DNA of 64,000 bases from Nesterenkonia populi. GTDB taxonomy: Bacteria > Actinomycetota > Actinomycetes > Actinomycetales > Micrococcaceae. A program made the translations under genes and the position numbers. The stretch lies in NCBI RefSeq assembly GCF_007994735.1, contig NZ_VOIL01000001.1:992001-1056000 (forward strand). The letters run 5' to 3'. The notes below the pieces were generated by a model. The model was not told the DNA's origin. It saw only the letters and a list, made by a program, of their open reading frames with translations, and did no database searches. Below are positions 36,553-45,995 of the stretch, piece after piece (the first letter of the stretch is position 1; the number at the start of each line of letters is the position of its first letter).

Positions 36553-36990
36553 ATGACGGACCAGACCCCTGAGACCGAGTACGACCTCTCCGACCTCAAG
36601 AGCATCCTGGTTGCTGCTGCGGCCAACGCCGACGCCAACGATAAGCAGTACCTCGATGATGACATCAGCGCGATCTTCACCTCCTTCCTGCAGGTGGTCG
36701 TGCACATCCCCAGCGTCAGCGCAGCAGACGACGACGGCTTCGCGCCTCTGCTGATGAAGGGCCTGGACGGCGGCTCGGTTCTGCCGATCTACACCTCTGA
36801 CCAGGAGATCCCCTCCGAGCTGCGTGAGCAGGTCGAGACGGTCGCGGAGGTGCCGGGCGCCGGCGTCGTGCAGTCGCTGGCGAACATCATGGTCGTCATC
36901 GACCACGGCACTGCCCACCAGTTCTTCATCACCTCGGACCAGTGGGCCTGGTTCCGCTCCGAGGTGCTCGAGGGCGGGGAGGGCGAGTGA
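36553..36990 (+). CDS. SseB-family protein 2
   Basis: 145 residues from ATG at 36553. Paralogue of the preceding gene (SFLQVVVHIPSVSAADDDGFAPLL...VVQSLANIMVVIDHGTAHQFFITSDQWAWFR), with an acidic N-terminus. It is translationally coupled to the downstream ADP-ribosylglycohydrolase gene through a GTGA overlap, which suggests the two products work together. Confidence 0.75.
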   Translation: MTDQTPETEYDLSDLKSILVAAAANADANDKQYLDDDISAIFTSFLQVVVHIPSVSAADDDGFAPLLMKGLDGGSVLPIYTSDQEIPSELREQVETVAEVPGAGVVQSLANIMVVIDHGTAHQFFITSDQWAWFRSEVLEGGEGE

Positions 36991-38516
36991 CCTCGGAGAT
37001 GCCGGGGCGCCTGCGCGGCGTCCCTGAGCTGGTGGCCGCAGCCCTCGCGCAGGAGACGGAGCAGCGGGCCTCCGCGGAGAAGGTCACCCATCTGCTGGCC
37101 TACCGGGAGAGGGTCTGGAACGACGCCGAGGCCGCGGCCGCCGCAGCCGGTGCGCAGGGTCCGGAGCTGGACGTCCGCCTGGAGGCGGCCGACGACGGCG
37201 TGGCCCGTGACATCGAGGCCGCACTGGGGCCCCGGGGGTACGGCGAGGCGCCGCGTGACCCGGAGACCAGCATCCTGGAGGCCCTCGACGCCGCCGAGTG
37301 GGTGCGCGAGGAGAACCCCAGCGCCTGGGCGGAGTACGTCGCCGGGCGAACCGACCTGGCTTGGGTGCGCCGCACCTTTCAGAAGGCCCGGGCGCCGCTG
37401 CCCGCCGCCGCTGATCCGGAGGCGATGGCGGAGGCCGCGAAGAAGGCCGAGGCCGTTGAGGCGGAGCTGGCGGCCCGCCGGAGCAGCAGGATCCGCAGCT
37501 GTGTGCTGCTGTTCGCCCTCGGCGACGCCTGGGGGCGGACCACCGAGTTCACCAGCGACTACGAGCAGCTTCTCGCCAGCCCGCCCCCGGTGCCGCAGGA
37601 GCTGAAGGTCACCGATGACACGCAGATGGGCCTCTGCACGCTCGAGGCCATCAGGACCCTGCGCCGCCGCGGCATCACCCTGGAGGTCCTCTCCACGGAC
37701 GCGGGGCTGCAGAACACGGTGCGCCGGGCGTTCGCCGACGCCTACCTGGAGTTCGCCCACGACCCCGACAACGACCGTGCTCCCGGCGAGACGGTGATGA
37801 CCGCGCTGGCCGGCTATGAGGCCGCCATGGACAAGATCACCGGGGACGAGGGCGCGGACAACAGCAGCCTGGGCAGCGGCACCATCATGCGCACTCCCTG
37901 GCTGGGGCTCCTGCCCTACACCCGGTCCACCCTGATGAGCCTGGCGGTGCTGCAGTCGCAGACCACCCACGGCCACCCGAAGGGATGGGCCGCCTCGGCG
38001 GTTCTGACCCTGCTGGTGAGCGACCTGCTCAACGGCCGGGTCTCCGCGCCCGCCCATCCGGAGCTGCTGTTCCACGCGGTGAGGGTCATCGACGAGATCC
38101 GTGACATGGACTCGCCGCTGGCGGAGGCCATGGGCGAGGACCTCGATGCCCTGGAGCGGGATCTGCTGGGCTTCGCTGCCCGCTGGTACGCCGTGGAGAG
38201 GACCCTGGACCCGTCCGGCGAGCAGCAGGCGGATGTGAACACGGTCTTCGGCGAGGGCTGGACCGCGGACGAGACCCTGTTCAACGTGCTCGGCGTCGCC
38301 TCGCTCTACGCCGAGGAGACCGTCATTCCGGCGATCAGACGGTTGGTGATGACCCGGGGAGACTCGGATTCGATCGCGGCGGTGGGCGGTGCCGTCATCG
38401 GCCTGCAGCATCCGCGGAACCGTGCCGCCCTGGACATGATCCGGGGTCGGCTGGAGCCGCGGTACCGCAAGGAGCTCGACGCCGCCGCCGAGTTCCTCGT
38501 CACCCACCACCTGTAG
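36987..38516 (+). CDS. ADP-ribosylglycohydrolase-family protein with N-terminal extension
   Basis: 509 residues from GTG at 36987. The C-terminal domain (about 165-505) has the DraG/ARH motifs VTDDTQMGLCTLEAI and DSDSIAAVGGAVIG, which hold the two magnesium ions, plus GSGTIMRTPWLGLL. The N-terminal 160 residues (helical, Ala/Glu-rich) match no domain I recognise. Such enzymes remove ADP-ribose from proteins or split related nucleosides. Coupling to two SseB-like genes is the notable context. Confidence 0.8.
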   Translation: MTSEMPGRLRGVPELVAAALAQETEQRASAEKVTHLLAYRERVWNDAEAAAAAAGAQGPELDVRLEAADDGVARDIEAALGPRGYGEAPRDPETSILEALDAAEWVREENPSAWAEYVAGRTDLAWVRRTFQKARAPLPAAADPEAMAEAAKKAEAVEAELAARRSSRIRSCVLLFALGDAWGRTTEFTSDYEQLLASPPPVPQELKVTDDTQMGLCTLEAIRTLRRRGITLEVLSTDAGLQNTVRRAFADAYLEFAHDPDNDRAPGETVMTALAGYEAAMDKITGDEGADNSSLGSGTIMRTPWLGLLPYTRSTLMSLAVLQSQTTHGHPKGWAASAVLTLLVSDLLNGRVSAPAHPELLFHAVRVIDEIRDMDSPLAEAMGEDLDALERDLLGFAARWYAVERTLDPSGEQQADVNTVFGEGWTADETLFNVLGVASLYAEETVIPAIRRLVMTRGDSDSIAAVGGAVIGLQHPRNRAALDMIRGRLEPRYRKELDAAAEFLVTHHL

Positions 38517-38615
38517 GGGCGTCCGGCCCCGGAGCGGGGCTGCCGCGGTCGATGTCAGAGGCTCCCGCTACGGTGGTGGTCGATGAGAGAGGCGGCAGAA
38601 TCCAGGAGGGGCGAG

Positions 38616-41600
38616 ATGACTGACAGGCTTGTGCGGGACGCCGACCAGGAGCAGGTCCTGCAGCTGCTGGGCACCGGGCACGGCCCTCTGCTGGCCTGGG
38701 GCGGGCCCGGCACCGGGAAGACGAGCCTCACGGAGGAGCTCGCCCTGCGGTTCCTCGCGCAGGGCCACGACGCCCGGCGGCTGCTGGTGCTCTCACCCAC
38801 CCGCGCGTCTGCGGCAGGGCTGCGGGAGCGCATCGAGAGTCGCTGGGCGGCAGAGGCACCTGACGCCGCGCTCAGCGACCAGCCCTCCCGCTCGTTCGCC
38901 TCCTACGCGTTCTGGCTCCTCGGGGAAGCACGACGGCGCCGCATCCTCAGCTTCGCCGCCCGCGCGCCCCGGCTGCTCTCCGGGGCCGAGCAGGACCGCA
39001 TCATCCGCGACATCCTCGCCGAGATGGACACCGCGGAGGCTGAGCACTGGCCCGGCTCACTCACCGAAGCCGCCTCCGCCGACGGGTTCCGCAAGGAGAT
39101 CCGCGAGCTCATCGACCGCACCGCCGAGCACGGCATCACCCCCGAACAGCTCACCGCGCTCGGCCAGCAGCACGGCAAGCCCGAATGGGAAGCCGGAGCC
39201 GAGGTGTATCGCCGGTACCGGGAAGCACTCGACAGTCCCGCCTACGCCGATGCCTTCGACCCCGCGGGGCTCATCAACGCCGCCGTGGAGCTCCTCCGGG
39301 ACAGCCCCGAGCTGCTCAGGGCCGAACGTGAGCGCCTCCAGCTCATCCTCGTCGACGATCTCCAGGAGGCGGGCGCCAGCACCTTCCGGCTCCTGCGGCT
39401 CATCGGCGCCGGCCGCGCGGTCATCGCCTTCGCGAATCCGGACGCCGCCGTCCAAGGGTTCCGAGGTGCCCGGCCCGACAGGCTCCGCCCGTGGACAGCC
39501 TTCGGACAGGCCGGCTCCATGCAGCCCGACGCCGCTGCCGGCCTGCCCGGCAGCGAGGCCAGCACCCTTACGCTGCGCACCAGCCACCGGCTCAGCCCCG
39601 GCCTCAGCGAGATCTACACCCGCACCGTCCAACGCATCGGCGCGGTCGGCCCCGCCGAGCTGCGGAGGCCCTACGAGCAGGTGAGCTCCGCCGAGAGGGG
39701 CAGCGCCGCCCAGGCAGCCGAGGCCGTCACCGCAGCCAGCGGGCATGTTGCCGAGCAGGCTGTCATCGCCGAGATCCTCGACCGCTACGACGACGCCCAT
39801 GTTCCCTTCGGAGAGATCGCCGTCATCGCCCGCAACGGGGCCGCCGCCCACCATCTCGGCCAGGTCCTCCGCGCCCACAGCATCCCCGTGCTCCAGCCGA
39901 TGAGCGAACGAGTGCTCAAGCAGGAGCCCGCCGTCGCCCCCCTGCTGCGGATCCTCGAGCTCGTCACCGCCCATACCGTCCCGTTCGCGGATCCCGAGCA
40001 GAGCACCGGCCTGCAGGTGCCGCTCGAAGACCTCATCGAGCTTCTCAGCAGCCGGTACGGCGACACTGACCCGCTCAAACAGCGCAGGCTGCGACAGCTG
40101 CTGCGCCAGGCCGAACGGCGCCGCGCCCAGCAGACCGGCGAATCGCCCCGAGAATCCGACGCGCTCCTCCTCGAAGCCGGCAGCAGCCCCGAGTCACCGG
40201 TGCTGCGCGCCGTCGCCGACGAGTTCCCCGGCATCGCCTACGGGATCAGCCGCATCGCCCGGATGGTCCGCGCCGCCCGCGACGTGGTCGAGGCAGCTCC
40301 CCAAGCCGCCGGGCCGGAAGAAGTCCTCTGGGCCGCCTGGGAAGCTGCCGCCGTCTCCGAACGCTGGGCGGAGACCACCCGCGGCACCGGGTGGGAAGCC
40401 GGACGCGCCGATCAGGACCTCGACGCCGTCCTCGCCCTCTTCCACGCCGCCGAACGATTCGCTGACCAGAACCCCCGGGCACTCGCCGCCAGCTTCGCCG
40501 ACCACATGAACCGGCTCGAACTGCCCATGGACACCCTCGCCGAAGGCTCGGCCCCCGAAGATGCCGTGCGCATCCTCACCCCCGCCACCGCCGCAGGACG
40601 CGAATTCGACACTGTCATTCTCACCGGGGTGCAGGAAGGCGTCTGGCCCAACCTCAGACCCCGCGGCCAGCTGCTCGCCAGCACCGACCTCGTCGACGCC
40701 GTAGAACACGGCACGGCGCCCGAAGACAGCAGTCACCTGGTCAGGCGCGTACGCACCCTCCAGGACGAATACCGGCTCTTCGCGGCCTCCGCATCCCGGG
40801 CGCGCGCCCGCATCTTCGCCATCGCGGTGGAGTCCGAGGAGGAGCGGCCCAGCATGCTCCTCGACCTCATCGCCCCCGCCCACCAGCGCGCCCCAGCGGC
40901 CAGCCTCGCCCCGGACCCCCTCACCGGCCCCCGGCTCGTGGCCCAGCTCCGCCGCCATCTCGAAACCCACGGCGAGGACCACGACGCCGCCCAGGCGCTC
41001 GCCGCCCTCGCTGAGCACCGCATCAGCGGAGCCGACCCCAGCCACTGGTGGGGCCTCCAGCCGCTCAGCACCGAGGGGCCCATCCTGGACCCCGAGGAAG
41101 AGGTGCGCGTATCTCCCTCCAGCGTCGGCAGCGCCGTCGAGGACCCCCTCGGCTGGTTCACCGCCGAAGCCGGCGGCACCGAACCCACCGACTTCAGCCG
41201 AATGCTCGGCACTCTCATCCACGAAGTCGCCGAGGCCCACCCCGAAGAGACTGACCCGCAGAGGCTCAGCGAGGCGCTCGCCGCCCGGTGGGACCAGCTC
41301 AGGCTCGAGCCCGGGTGGCAGGCCGAGGCCGAATGGGCCCGGGCCCAAGACATGCTCCGGCAGCTCGCCGACTACCACCGGGAGGCCGGGGCCGCCCGCG
41401 AGCTGGCTCATGTCGAGCTCAAAGCCGCTGCGGCCACCACGCTGCAGCTGTCCGGCGGAGAGCGTGAGGTCGTCATCAGCGGCATGATCGACCGCATCGA
41501 AAGGACCCTCGAAGGCACTCTCTGGGTCATCGACCTGAAGACTGGACGCAGCGCGGCCAGCGCCAAGGCCACCGCCCGGCACGCCCAGCTCGGCACCTAC

Positions 41601-41894
41601 CAGCTGCTCCTCGCCCACGCAGACCTTCCTGAGAACCTGCGGGCGCCCCTGGAAAAGGCCGCGCTGCTCTACGTCGGGGTGAACAAGAACCCCACCACCC
41701 GTGAGCAGGACGCAGCGCCCCTGGAGAACCCCCACGCCTGGCCGCACCGGATGCTCCATGCCGCCGCGGAAGCGATGACCGGAGCCAGCTTCGCCGCCCG
41801 CCGCAGCCCCGGGGGAGGCTGGACTGGGCCCGGCCAGAGCCCCGGCCCGCTCAGCCCCCTCGCTGAGCAGAACAAGCAGGTCACCCAGCCATGA
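38616..41894 (+). CDS. AdnA-like UvrD/RecB-type helicase-nuclease subunit
   Basis: 1092 residues from ATG at 38616 (AGGAGGGG 4 nt upstream); ATG at 38583 is an alternative with a TACGGT box before it. An N-terminal UvrD-type motor has an intact Walker A (GGPGTGKTSLTE) but an altered Walker B (ILVDDLQEAG) and motif III (IAFANPDAAVQGFRGA) compared with the partner gene. The C-terminus is a RecB-family nuclease domain (GMIDRIERTLEGTLWVIDLKTGRSA...QLGTYQLLL). This matches mycobacterial AdnA, the weaker motor of the AdnAB double-strand-break resection complex. Coupled to adnB by an ATGA overlap. Confidence 0.85.
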   Translation: MTDRLVRDADQEQVLQLLGTGHGPLLAWGGPGTGKTSLTEELALRFLAQGHDARRLLVLSPTRASAAGLRERIESRWAAEAPDAALSDQPSRSFASYAFWLLGEARRRRILSFAARAPRLLSGAEQDRIIRDILAEMDTAEAEHWPGSLTEAASADGFRKEIRELIDRTAEHGITPEQLTALGQQHGKPEWEAGAEVYRRYREALDSPAYADAFDPAGLINAAVELLRDSPELLRAERERLQLILVDDLQEAGASTFRLLRLIGAGRAVIAFANPDAAVQGFRGARPDRLRPWTAFGQAGSMQPDAAAGLPGSEASTLTLRTSHRLSPGLSEIYTRTVQRIGAVGPAELRRPYEQVSSAERGSAAQAAEAVTAASGHVAEQAVIAEILDRYDDAHVPFGEIAVIARNGAAAHHLGQVLRAHSIPVLQPMSERVLKQEPAVAPLLRILELVTAHTVPFADPEQSTGLQVPLEDLIELLSSRYGDTDPLKQRRLRQLLRQAERRRAQQTGESPRESDALLLEAGSSPESPVLRAVADEFPGIAYGISRIARMVRAARDVVEAAPQAAGPEEVLWAAWEAAAVSERWAETTRGTGWEAGRADQDLDAVLALFHAAERFADQNPRALAASFADHMNRLELPMDTLAEGSAPEDAVRILTPATAAGREFDTVILTGVQEGVWPNLRPRGQLLASTDLVDAVEHGTAPEDSSHLVRRVRTLQDEYRLFAASASRARARIFAIAVESEEERPSMLLDLIAPAHQRAPAASLAPDPLTGPRLVAQLRRHLETHGEDHDAAQALAALAEHRISGADPSHWWGLQPLSTEGPILDPEEEVRVSPSSVGSAVEDPLGWFTAEAGGTEPTDFSRMLGTLIHEVAEAHPEETDPQRLSEALAARWDQLRLEPGWQAEAEWARAQDMLRQLADYHREAGAARELAHVELKAAAATTLQLSGGEREVVISGMIDRIERTLEGTLWVIDLKTGRSAASAKATARHAQLGTYQLLLAHADLPENLRAPLEKAALLYVGVNKNPTTREQDAAPLENPHAWPHRMLHAAAEAMTGASFAARRSPGGGWTGPGQSPGPLSPLAEQNKQVTQP

Positions 41895-44800
41895 GCCTCC
41901 ACACCCCCCGCCCCTCACCCCAGTACACCTCCGCGGAGATCGCCGAGCGGCTCGGAGCCGACCCGCCCACGCCTGAGCAGAAGGACGTCATCGAGGCGCC
42001 CCTGGAGCCGGCGCTGGTCATCGCCGGAGCAGGCTCCGGCAAGACCGCCACCATGGCAGACAGGGTCGTCTACCTCGTCGCCAACGGCATCCTCCGGCCT
42101 GATCAGGTCCTGGGCGTCACCTTCACCCGCAAAGCCGCCGGGGAGCTGCGCGAACGAGTCGTCGCCAAGCTCACCCAGCTCGTCCAGGCCGGGCTGCTCG
42201 ACCGCAGCACCCTCATCCCGGAGGGGACCCTCGAGGATGATGTCGTGCTCGACGCCCAGGGGCTCGTCTCCCCCGTCATCTCCACCTACCACTCCTACGC
42301 CCAGTCCCTGGTCACCGAGTACGGGATGCACATAGGCCTGGAGCCGGAGGTCGAGCTCATCGGTGACGCCGCCGCCTGGCAGCTCATCACCCCGCTGGTC
42401 CGGCGCTACGAGCGCGGCGACGCCTTCGTCGACGCTGGGACCGCTGCCTCCACCCTCCCCAACCAGGTGCTCACGCTCGCCGGAGACTGCGCCGAGCACC
42501 TCGTCGCGCCCGAGCAGGTCGCCGAATACCTCCAGGGGGAGCTCGCCCGCGGTGAGCGTCTCTCCGAGCAGAAGGCAAAGCCCCTGACCAGCGGGGAGCA
42601 GGGCCTGCTGGACCTGCTGCGCACCCGCGGGGAGCTGCCCGAGCTGGTCCGCCGATATCACCAGGCCAAAGAGGCCGAAGGGCTGATGGACTTCGGCGAC
42701 CTGCTGCGCCATGCGGTGAGCATCGCCCAGACCGTGCCCGCCGCCGCGGCTGCCGAGCGCAGCAAGTACAAGCTCGTCCTGCTCGACGAGTTCCAGGACA
42801 CCTCCTACGCTCAGCTGGAACTCTTCGCGAAGCTCTACGGCGAAGGGTCCGGCACCGCGGTCACCGCCGTGGGCGACCCCAACCAGTCGATCTACGGGTT
42901 CCGCGGCGCCTCCGCCGGCCAGCTCTTCGACTTCTCCCACCGGTTCCCCACCGTGGACCCGGTCACCGGTGAGCGGGCACCCGCGGGGCTGCGGCAGCTC
43001 ACCGTCGCGTGGCGCAACGGACGGGCCATCCTTCGGGTCGCCAACACCGCGGTGGAACGCTTCACCCAGGACGCGCACAACCCCCAGCAGCGCTGGCACC
43101 GCTCCACCGCTCACCTCAGGCGCAGGCTCAGCCCCCTGCGCACCCCCGACGCCGCCGGGATACTCCCACAGGACAGAGTGCGGACCGGCGAAGTCCGGTA
43201 CGGGTTCTTCACCACCGACGCGGACGAGGCGCAGACCATCGCCGCCCACCTCACCCAAGAGATGGAGAACGCCCGGAAGCATGGGCAGAAGCCGCCGTCC
43301 TGCGCAGTGCTCGCCCCCACCCACAGCCAGCTCGCCGACATTGCCGAGCGGCTGCGCCGGGCCGGACTCGAGTATGAGCTGCTCGGCCTGCGCGGCCTCA
43401 TCCATGTCCCCGAGGTGGCTGAGACCATCGCTCACCTCCGTGTGCTCGCAGACCCGGGGCGCTCCGATGCCATGATCCGCATCCTTGCCGGAGCCCGGTA
43501 CCGGCTCGGCCCCAGAGACCTCCGCACCCTCGGCCGGTACGCCTCCGGGCTGCAGAACCGGCGGCGCCGCCGGCCCGTCCCCGAAGGCGAGGACGAGCCC
43601 CATGATGCCGAGCGTCTGCCGACCTCCGAGCTGGAGGTCGACGAGCTCTCCAGCCTCATCGAAGCCATCGACTCGCTGCCCGCCGACACCGCCCGGCTCA
43701 CCGACCAGTACGGGTTCAGCGAGACCGGCGCAGCCCGCCTCCTGCGGGCCCAGGACGACTTCCGGGCTCTGCGCAGCCTCGTCGGCCTCGACCTCGGCAC
43801 ACTCATCCAGCGTCTCGTCGCGCACATCGGCCTCGACGTGGAAGTCGCCTCCCGCCCCTGGGAGGCCCAGCACCACGCCACCCGGCAGATCGACGCGTTC
43901 ATCGAGCAGGCCCAGGCCTATGCCTCGGGGGCAGACCCCACCGACCTGCGCGGATTTCTCACATGGCTCGACGCCGCAGCAGCCCAGGAGCGCGGCCTGG
44001 AGCAGGCCCCCAAGGACCCCGTCCCCGGCGCCGTCCAGCTGCTGACCGTCCACGCCTCCAAAGGCCTCGAATGGGACGTGGTCGCGGTGGCCGGACTGCG
44101 GGAGGAGAAGTTCCCGCAGCGCAGGGCGGCCGCCCAGAACTGGCTCAACAGCCAGGCCAACCTGCCCTGGCCGCTGCGCGGCGACCGGGAGTCCATTCCC
44201 CAGTGGGACTCCGACCAGGAGACCGCCCAGCTCTGGGCCTGCTCCGCCGGTGCCGCGAGCTCCAAGAAGTACGAGGGCGGCGTGTTCAAGGAGGACTGCG
44301 CCTCCTTCGCCCGCGAGGAGCAGCGCCGCCTCGCCTACGTCGCCTTCACCCGCGCCCGCCGTCTGCTGCTGTGCACCGGCGCGAGCTTCTACGGGTCCGC
44401 CGGAGGCAGAGAGCCCTCCGAGTTCCTCGAAGACATCCGCCGGGCAGATGCCGACGCTGACGGAGAAGGCTTCACACGGCTGAACTGGTACGAGTACGAC
44501 GCTGAGGACAAGCCCGAGAACCCCGACGCCGGGCAGCTCGAGGTCGCCGAATGGCCCTATGATCCCCTCGCCGAGGTCCCCGTGCGCCGCGTGAAGCACG
44601 TGGAGGCTGACCCTCAGGACCCCACCTCCATCGACCAGTACGTCGAGCTCGAGACCCGCCGACCATTGCCGAAGACCCGCCGCCCCGCCCTGGAGCAGGC
44701 CGCAGAGCTGGTCCGGCAGGCCCAGGCCGAGATGGGCGGCGGGACCGCGCCCTCCGAGAACATCCCACGGACCGACAGTCCTTGGGCAGATCGCGTCCAG

Positions 44801-45538
44801 CACGTGATCCGACGGGCCGAGCTCGCCCGGCGCAGCGCCCGGCGTCCCGCCCTGCCCGAGCACCTGAGCGCCTCCAGGCTCATCGCCCTCGCCCAGGACC
44901 CGGCGGAGGTCGCCGAGCAGGTCCGTCGGCCGGTGCCTCGGCGCCCGTCCCGCGCGGCCCGCCGCGGCACCGTGGTGCACGCCTGGGTGGAGCAGCAGTT
45001 CGAGGCCACCGCGCCCTTCCCCGAGATCGACGACGCCGTCAGCGCCGACAAGGACCTCGAAGTGATCTTCGACCTGGAGACGGTCAAGGAGAACTTCCGG
45101 GCCACGCCCTGGGCCCAGCGGCAGGTCTACGCCATGGAGATCGCTGTGGAGGCCTCACTGGCCGGGGTCACCCTCCGGGGCCGGCTCGATGCCGTGTTCG
45201 GGACCGGACCCGACGGTCAGCAGCTCGGCACCGCCGACTACGACCGCTGGGAGCGGCTCCCCAAAGCTGAGCGCAACGCCAGGATGGCCGAATGCACCTG
45301 GGACCTCGTCGACTGGAAGACCGGCAGCGTCCCGACCGGCAAGGACCTGCAGCAGAAGCAGCTGCAGCTGGCCGTCTACCGGCTCGCGTTCAGCAGGCTC
45401 TACGGCATCCCGGCGCAGCAGATCAGCGCCCACTTCGTCTACCTCGACCAGGGAAGGACCATCACGCCCGAGGCACTGCAGTCAGAGGACGAGCTGGAGC
45501 GCCTGATCATCCAGGCGCGCGCTGCGTTCGGCTCATGA
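41891..45538 (+). CDS. AdnB-like UvrD/RecB-type helicase-nuclease subunit
   Basis: 1215 residues. The motor motifs are intact: Walker A GAGSGKTATM, Walker B LVLLDEFQDTS, motif III GDPNQSIYGFRGAS, motif VI RRLAYVAFTRARR. The C-terminal nuclease has LRGRLDAVFG and LVDWKTGSVPTGKDLQQKQLQLAVYR (catalytic Asp, Lys and the Q-motif). With the preceding gene it would form a helicase-nuclease that resects DNA ends for recombination in place of RecBCD. Confidence 0.88.
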   Translation: MSLHTPRPSPQYTSAEIAERLGADPPTPEQKDVIEAPLEPALVIAGAGSGKTATMADRVVYLVANGILRPDQVLGVTFTRKAAGELRERVVAKLTQLVQAGLLDRSTLIPEGTLEDDVVLDAQGLVSPVISTYHSYAQSLVTEYGMHIGLEPEVELIGDAAAWQLITPLVRRYERGDAFVDAGTAASTLPNQVLTLAGDCAEHLVAPEQVAEYLQGELARGERLSEQKAKPLTSGEQGLLDLLRTRGELPELVRRYHQAKEAEGLMDFGDLLRHAVSIAQTVPAAAAAERSKYKLVLLDEFQDTSYAQLELFAKLYGEGSGTAVTAVGDPNQSIYGFRGASAGQLFDFSHRFPTVDPVTGERAPAGLRQLTVAWRNGRAILRVANTAVERFTQDAHNPQQRWHRSTAHLRRRLSPLRTPDAAGILPQDRVRTGEVRYGFFTTDADEAQTIAAHLTQEMENARKHGQKPPSCAVLAPTHSQLADIAERLRRAGLEYELLGLRGLIHVPEVAETIAHLRVLADPGRSDAMIRILAGARYRLGPRDLRTLGRYASGLQNRRRRRPVPEGEDEPHDAERLPTSELEVDELSSLIEAIDSLPADTARLTDQYGFSETGAARLLRAQDDFRALRSLVGLDLGTLIQRLVAHIGLDVEVASRPWEAQHHATRQIDAFIEQAQAYASGADPTDLRGFLTWLDAAAAQERGLEQAPKDPVPGAVQLLTVHASKGLEWDVVAVAGLREEKFPQRRAAAQNWLNSQANLPWPLRGDRESIPQWDSDQETAQLWACSAGAASSKKYEGGVFKEDCASFAREEQRRLAYVAFTRARRLLLCTGASFYGSAGGREPSEFLEDIRRADADADGEGFTRLNWYEYDAEDKPENPDAGQLEVAEWPYDPLAEVPVRRVKHVEADPQDPTSIDQYVELETRRPLPKTRRPALEQAAELVRQAQAEMGGGTAPSENIPRTDSPWADRVQHVIRRAELARRSARRPALPEHLSASRLIALAQDPAEVAEQVRRPVPRRPSRAARRGTVVHAWVEQQFEATAPFPEIDDAVSADKDLEVIFDLETVKENFRATPWAQRQVYAMEIAVEASLAGVTLRGRLDAVFGTGPDGQQLGTADYDRWERLPKAERNARMAECTWDLVDWKTGSVPTGKDLQQKQLQLAVYRLAFSRLYGIPAQQISAHFVYLDQGRTITPEALQSEDELERLIIQARAAFGS

Positions 45539-45549
45539 CACAGTTCAGC

Positions 45550-45555
45550 TAGGGT
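45550..45555 (+). promoter_or_regulatory. -10 box of the gene at 45563
   Basis: TAGGGT, a 7-nt spacer GCTGGGC, then ATG at 45563. It shows the next gene is not simply a tail of the adnAB operon. Confidence 0.5.
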
Positions 45556-45562
45556 GCTGGGC

Positions 45563-45985
45563 ATGTCTGCCATCACGACGAACGCTGCCTGGATCACACG
45601 CTTCACCGCCGCGCTGGAGGCCAAGGGCCTCAGCCACACCGTAGGCCCCTTCAACGACATTGCCGTCAAGGTGGAGGACACCGAGTACGTCATCCGGAAC
45701 ACAGCGAGTGTGGTGCCCCAGCGCATCCACCTCGTCGGGCGCCCGGCCGAGCCGGTCACCGCCGAGGCCGCGCAGCTGGAGGGCGTCACGGTCAAGCAGC
45801 AGTTCGACGACATGACCATCCGGGCCCGCGGCCGCGCCGTCCTCGACCATCAGGGACAGGTCTATTTCGACCTGATCTGCGTCGCAGGGGAACCCGGGGA
45901 TGTGCCCGCCCAGGAGCGCCTCGAACGGCTCCTGCCGCAGCTGTTCGTCCTGATGACCCAGATGCAGCAGCAGCTGAAGGGCTGA
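45563..45985 (+). CDS. Conserved small protein of unknown function
   Basis: 140 residues from ATG at 45563. Mixed alpha/beta: helix AAWITRFTAALEAKGLSH, then strands (TVGPFNDIAVKVEDTEYVI), and a helical C-terminus LERLLPQLFVLMTQMQQQLKG. No signal peptide or membrane segment. It resembles cytosolic YbjN-like folds in outline only, so that name is not used. It follows the adnB stop by 24 nt. Confidence 0.6.
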   Translation: MSAITTNAAWITRFTAALEAKGLSHTVGPFNDIAVKVEDTEYVIRNTASVVPQRIHLVGRPAEPVTAEAAQLEGVTVKQQFDDMTIRARGRAVLDHQGQVYFDLICVAGEPGDVPAQERLERLLPQLFVLMTQMQQQLKG

Positions 45986-45995
45986 GGCCGACCAG

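Noticed and set aside
37100..38510. Long minus-strand frame opposite the ADP-ribosylglycohydrolase gene
   Set aside because: No motif and typical shadow composition.
38526..38540. Short GCCCCG-GAG-CGGGGC hairpin after the ADP-ribosylglycohydrolase gene
   Set aside because: Six base pairs in GC-rich DNA with no T-run; too weak to call a terminator.
41915..44980. 1021-codon minus-strand frame opposite adnB
   Set aside because: The length is due to GC-rich codon bias; the plus strand carries all helicase and nuclease motifs.
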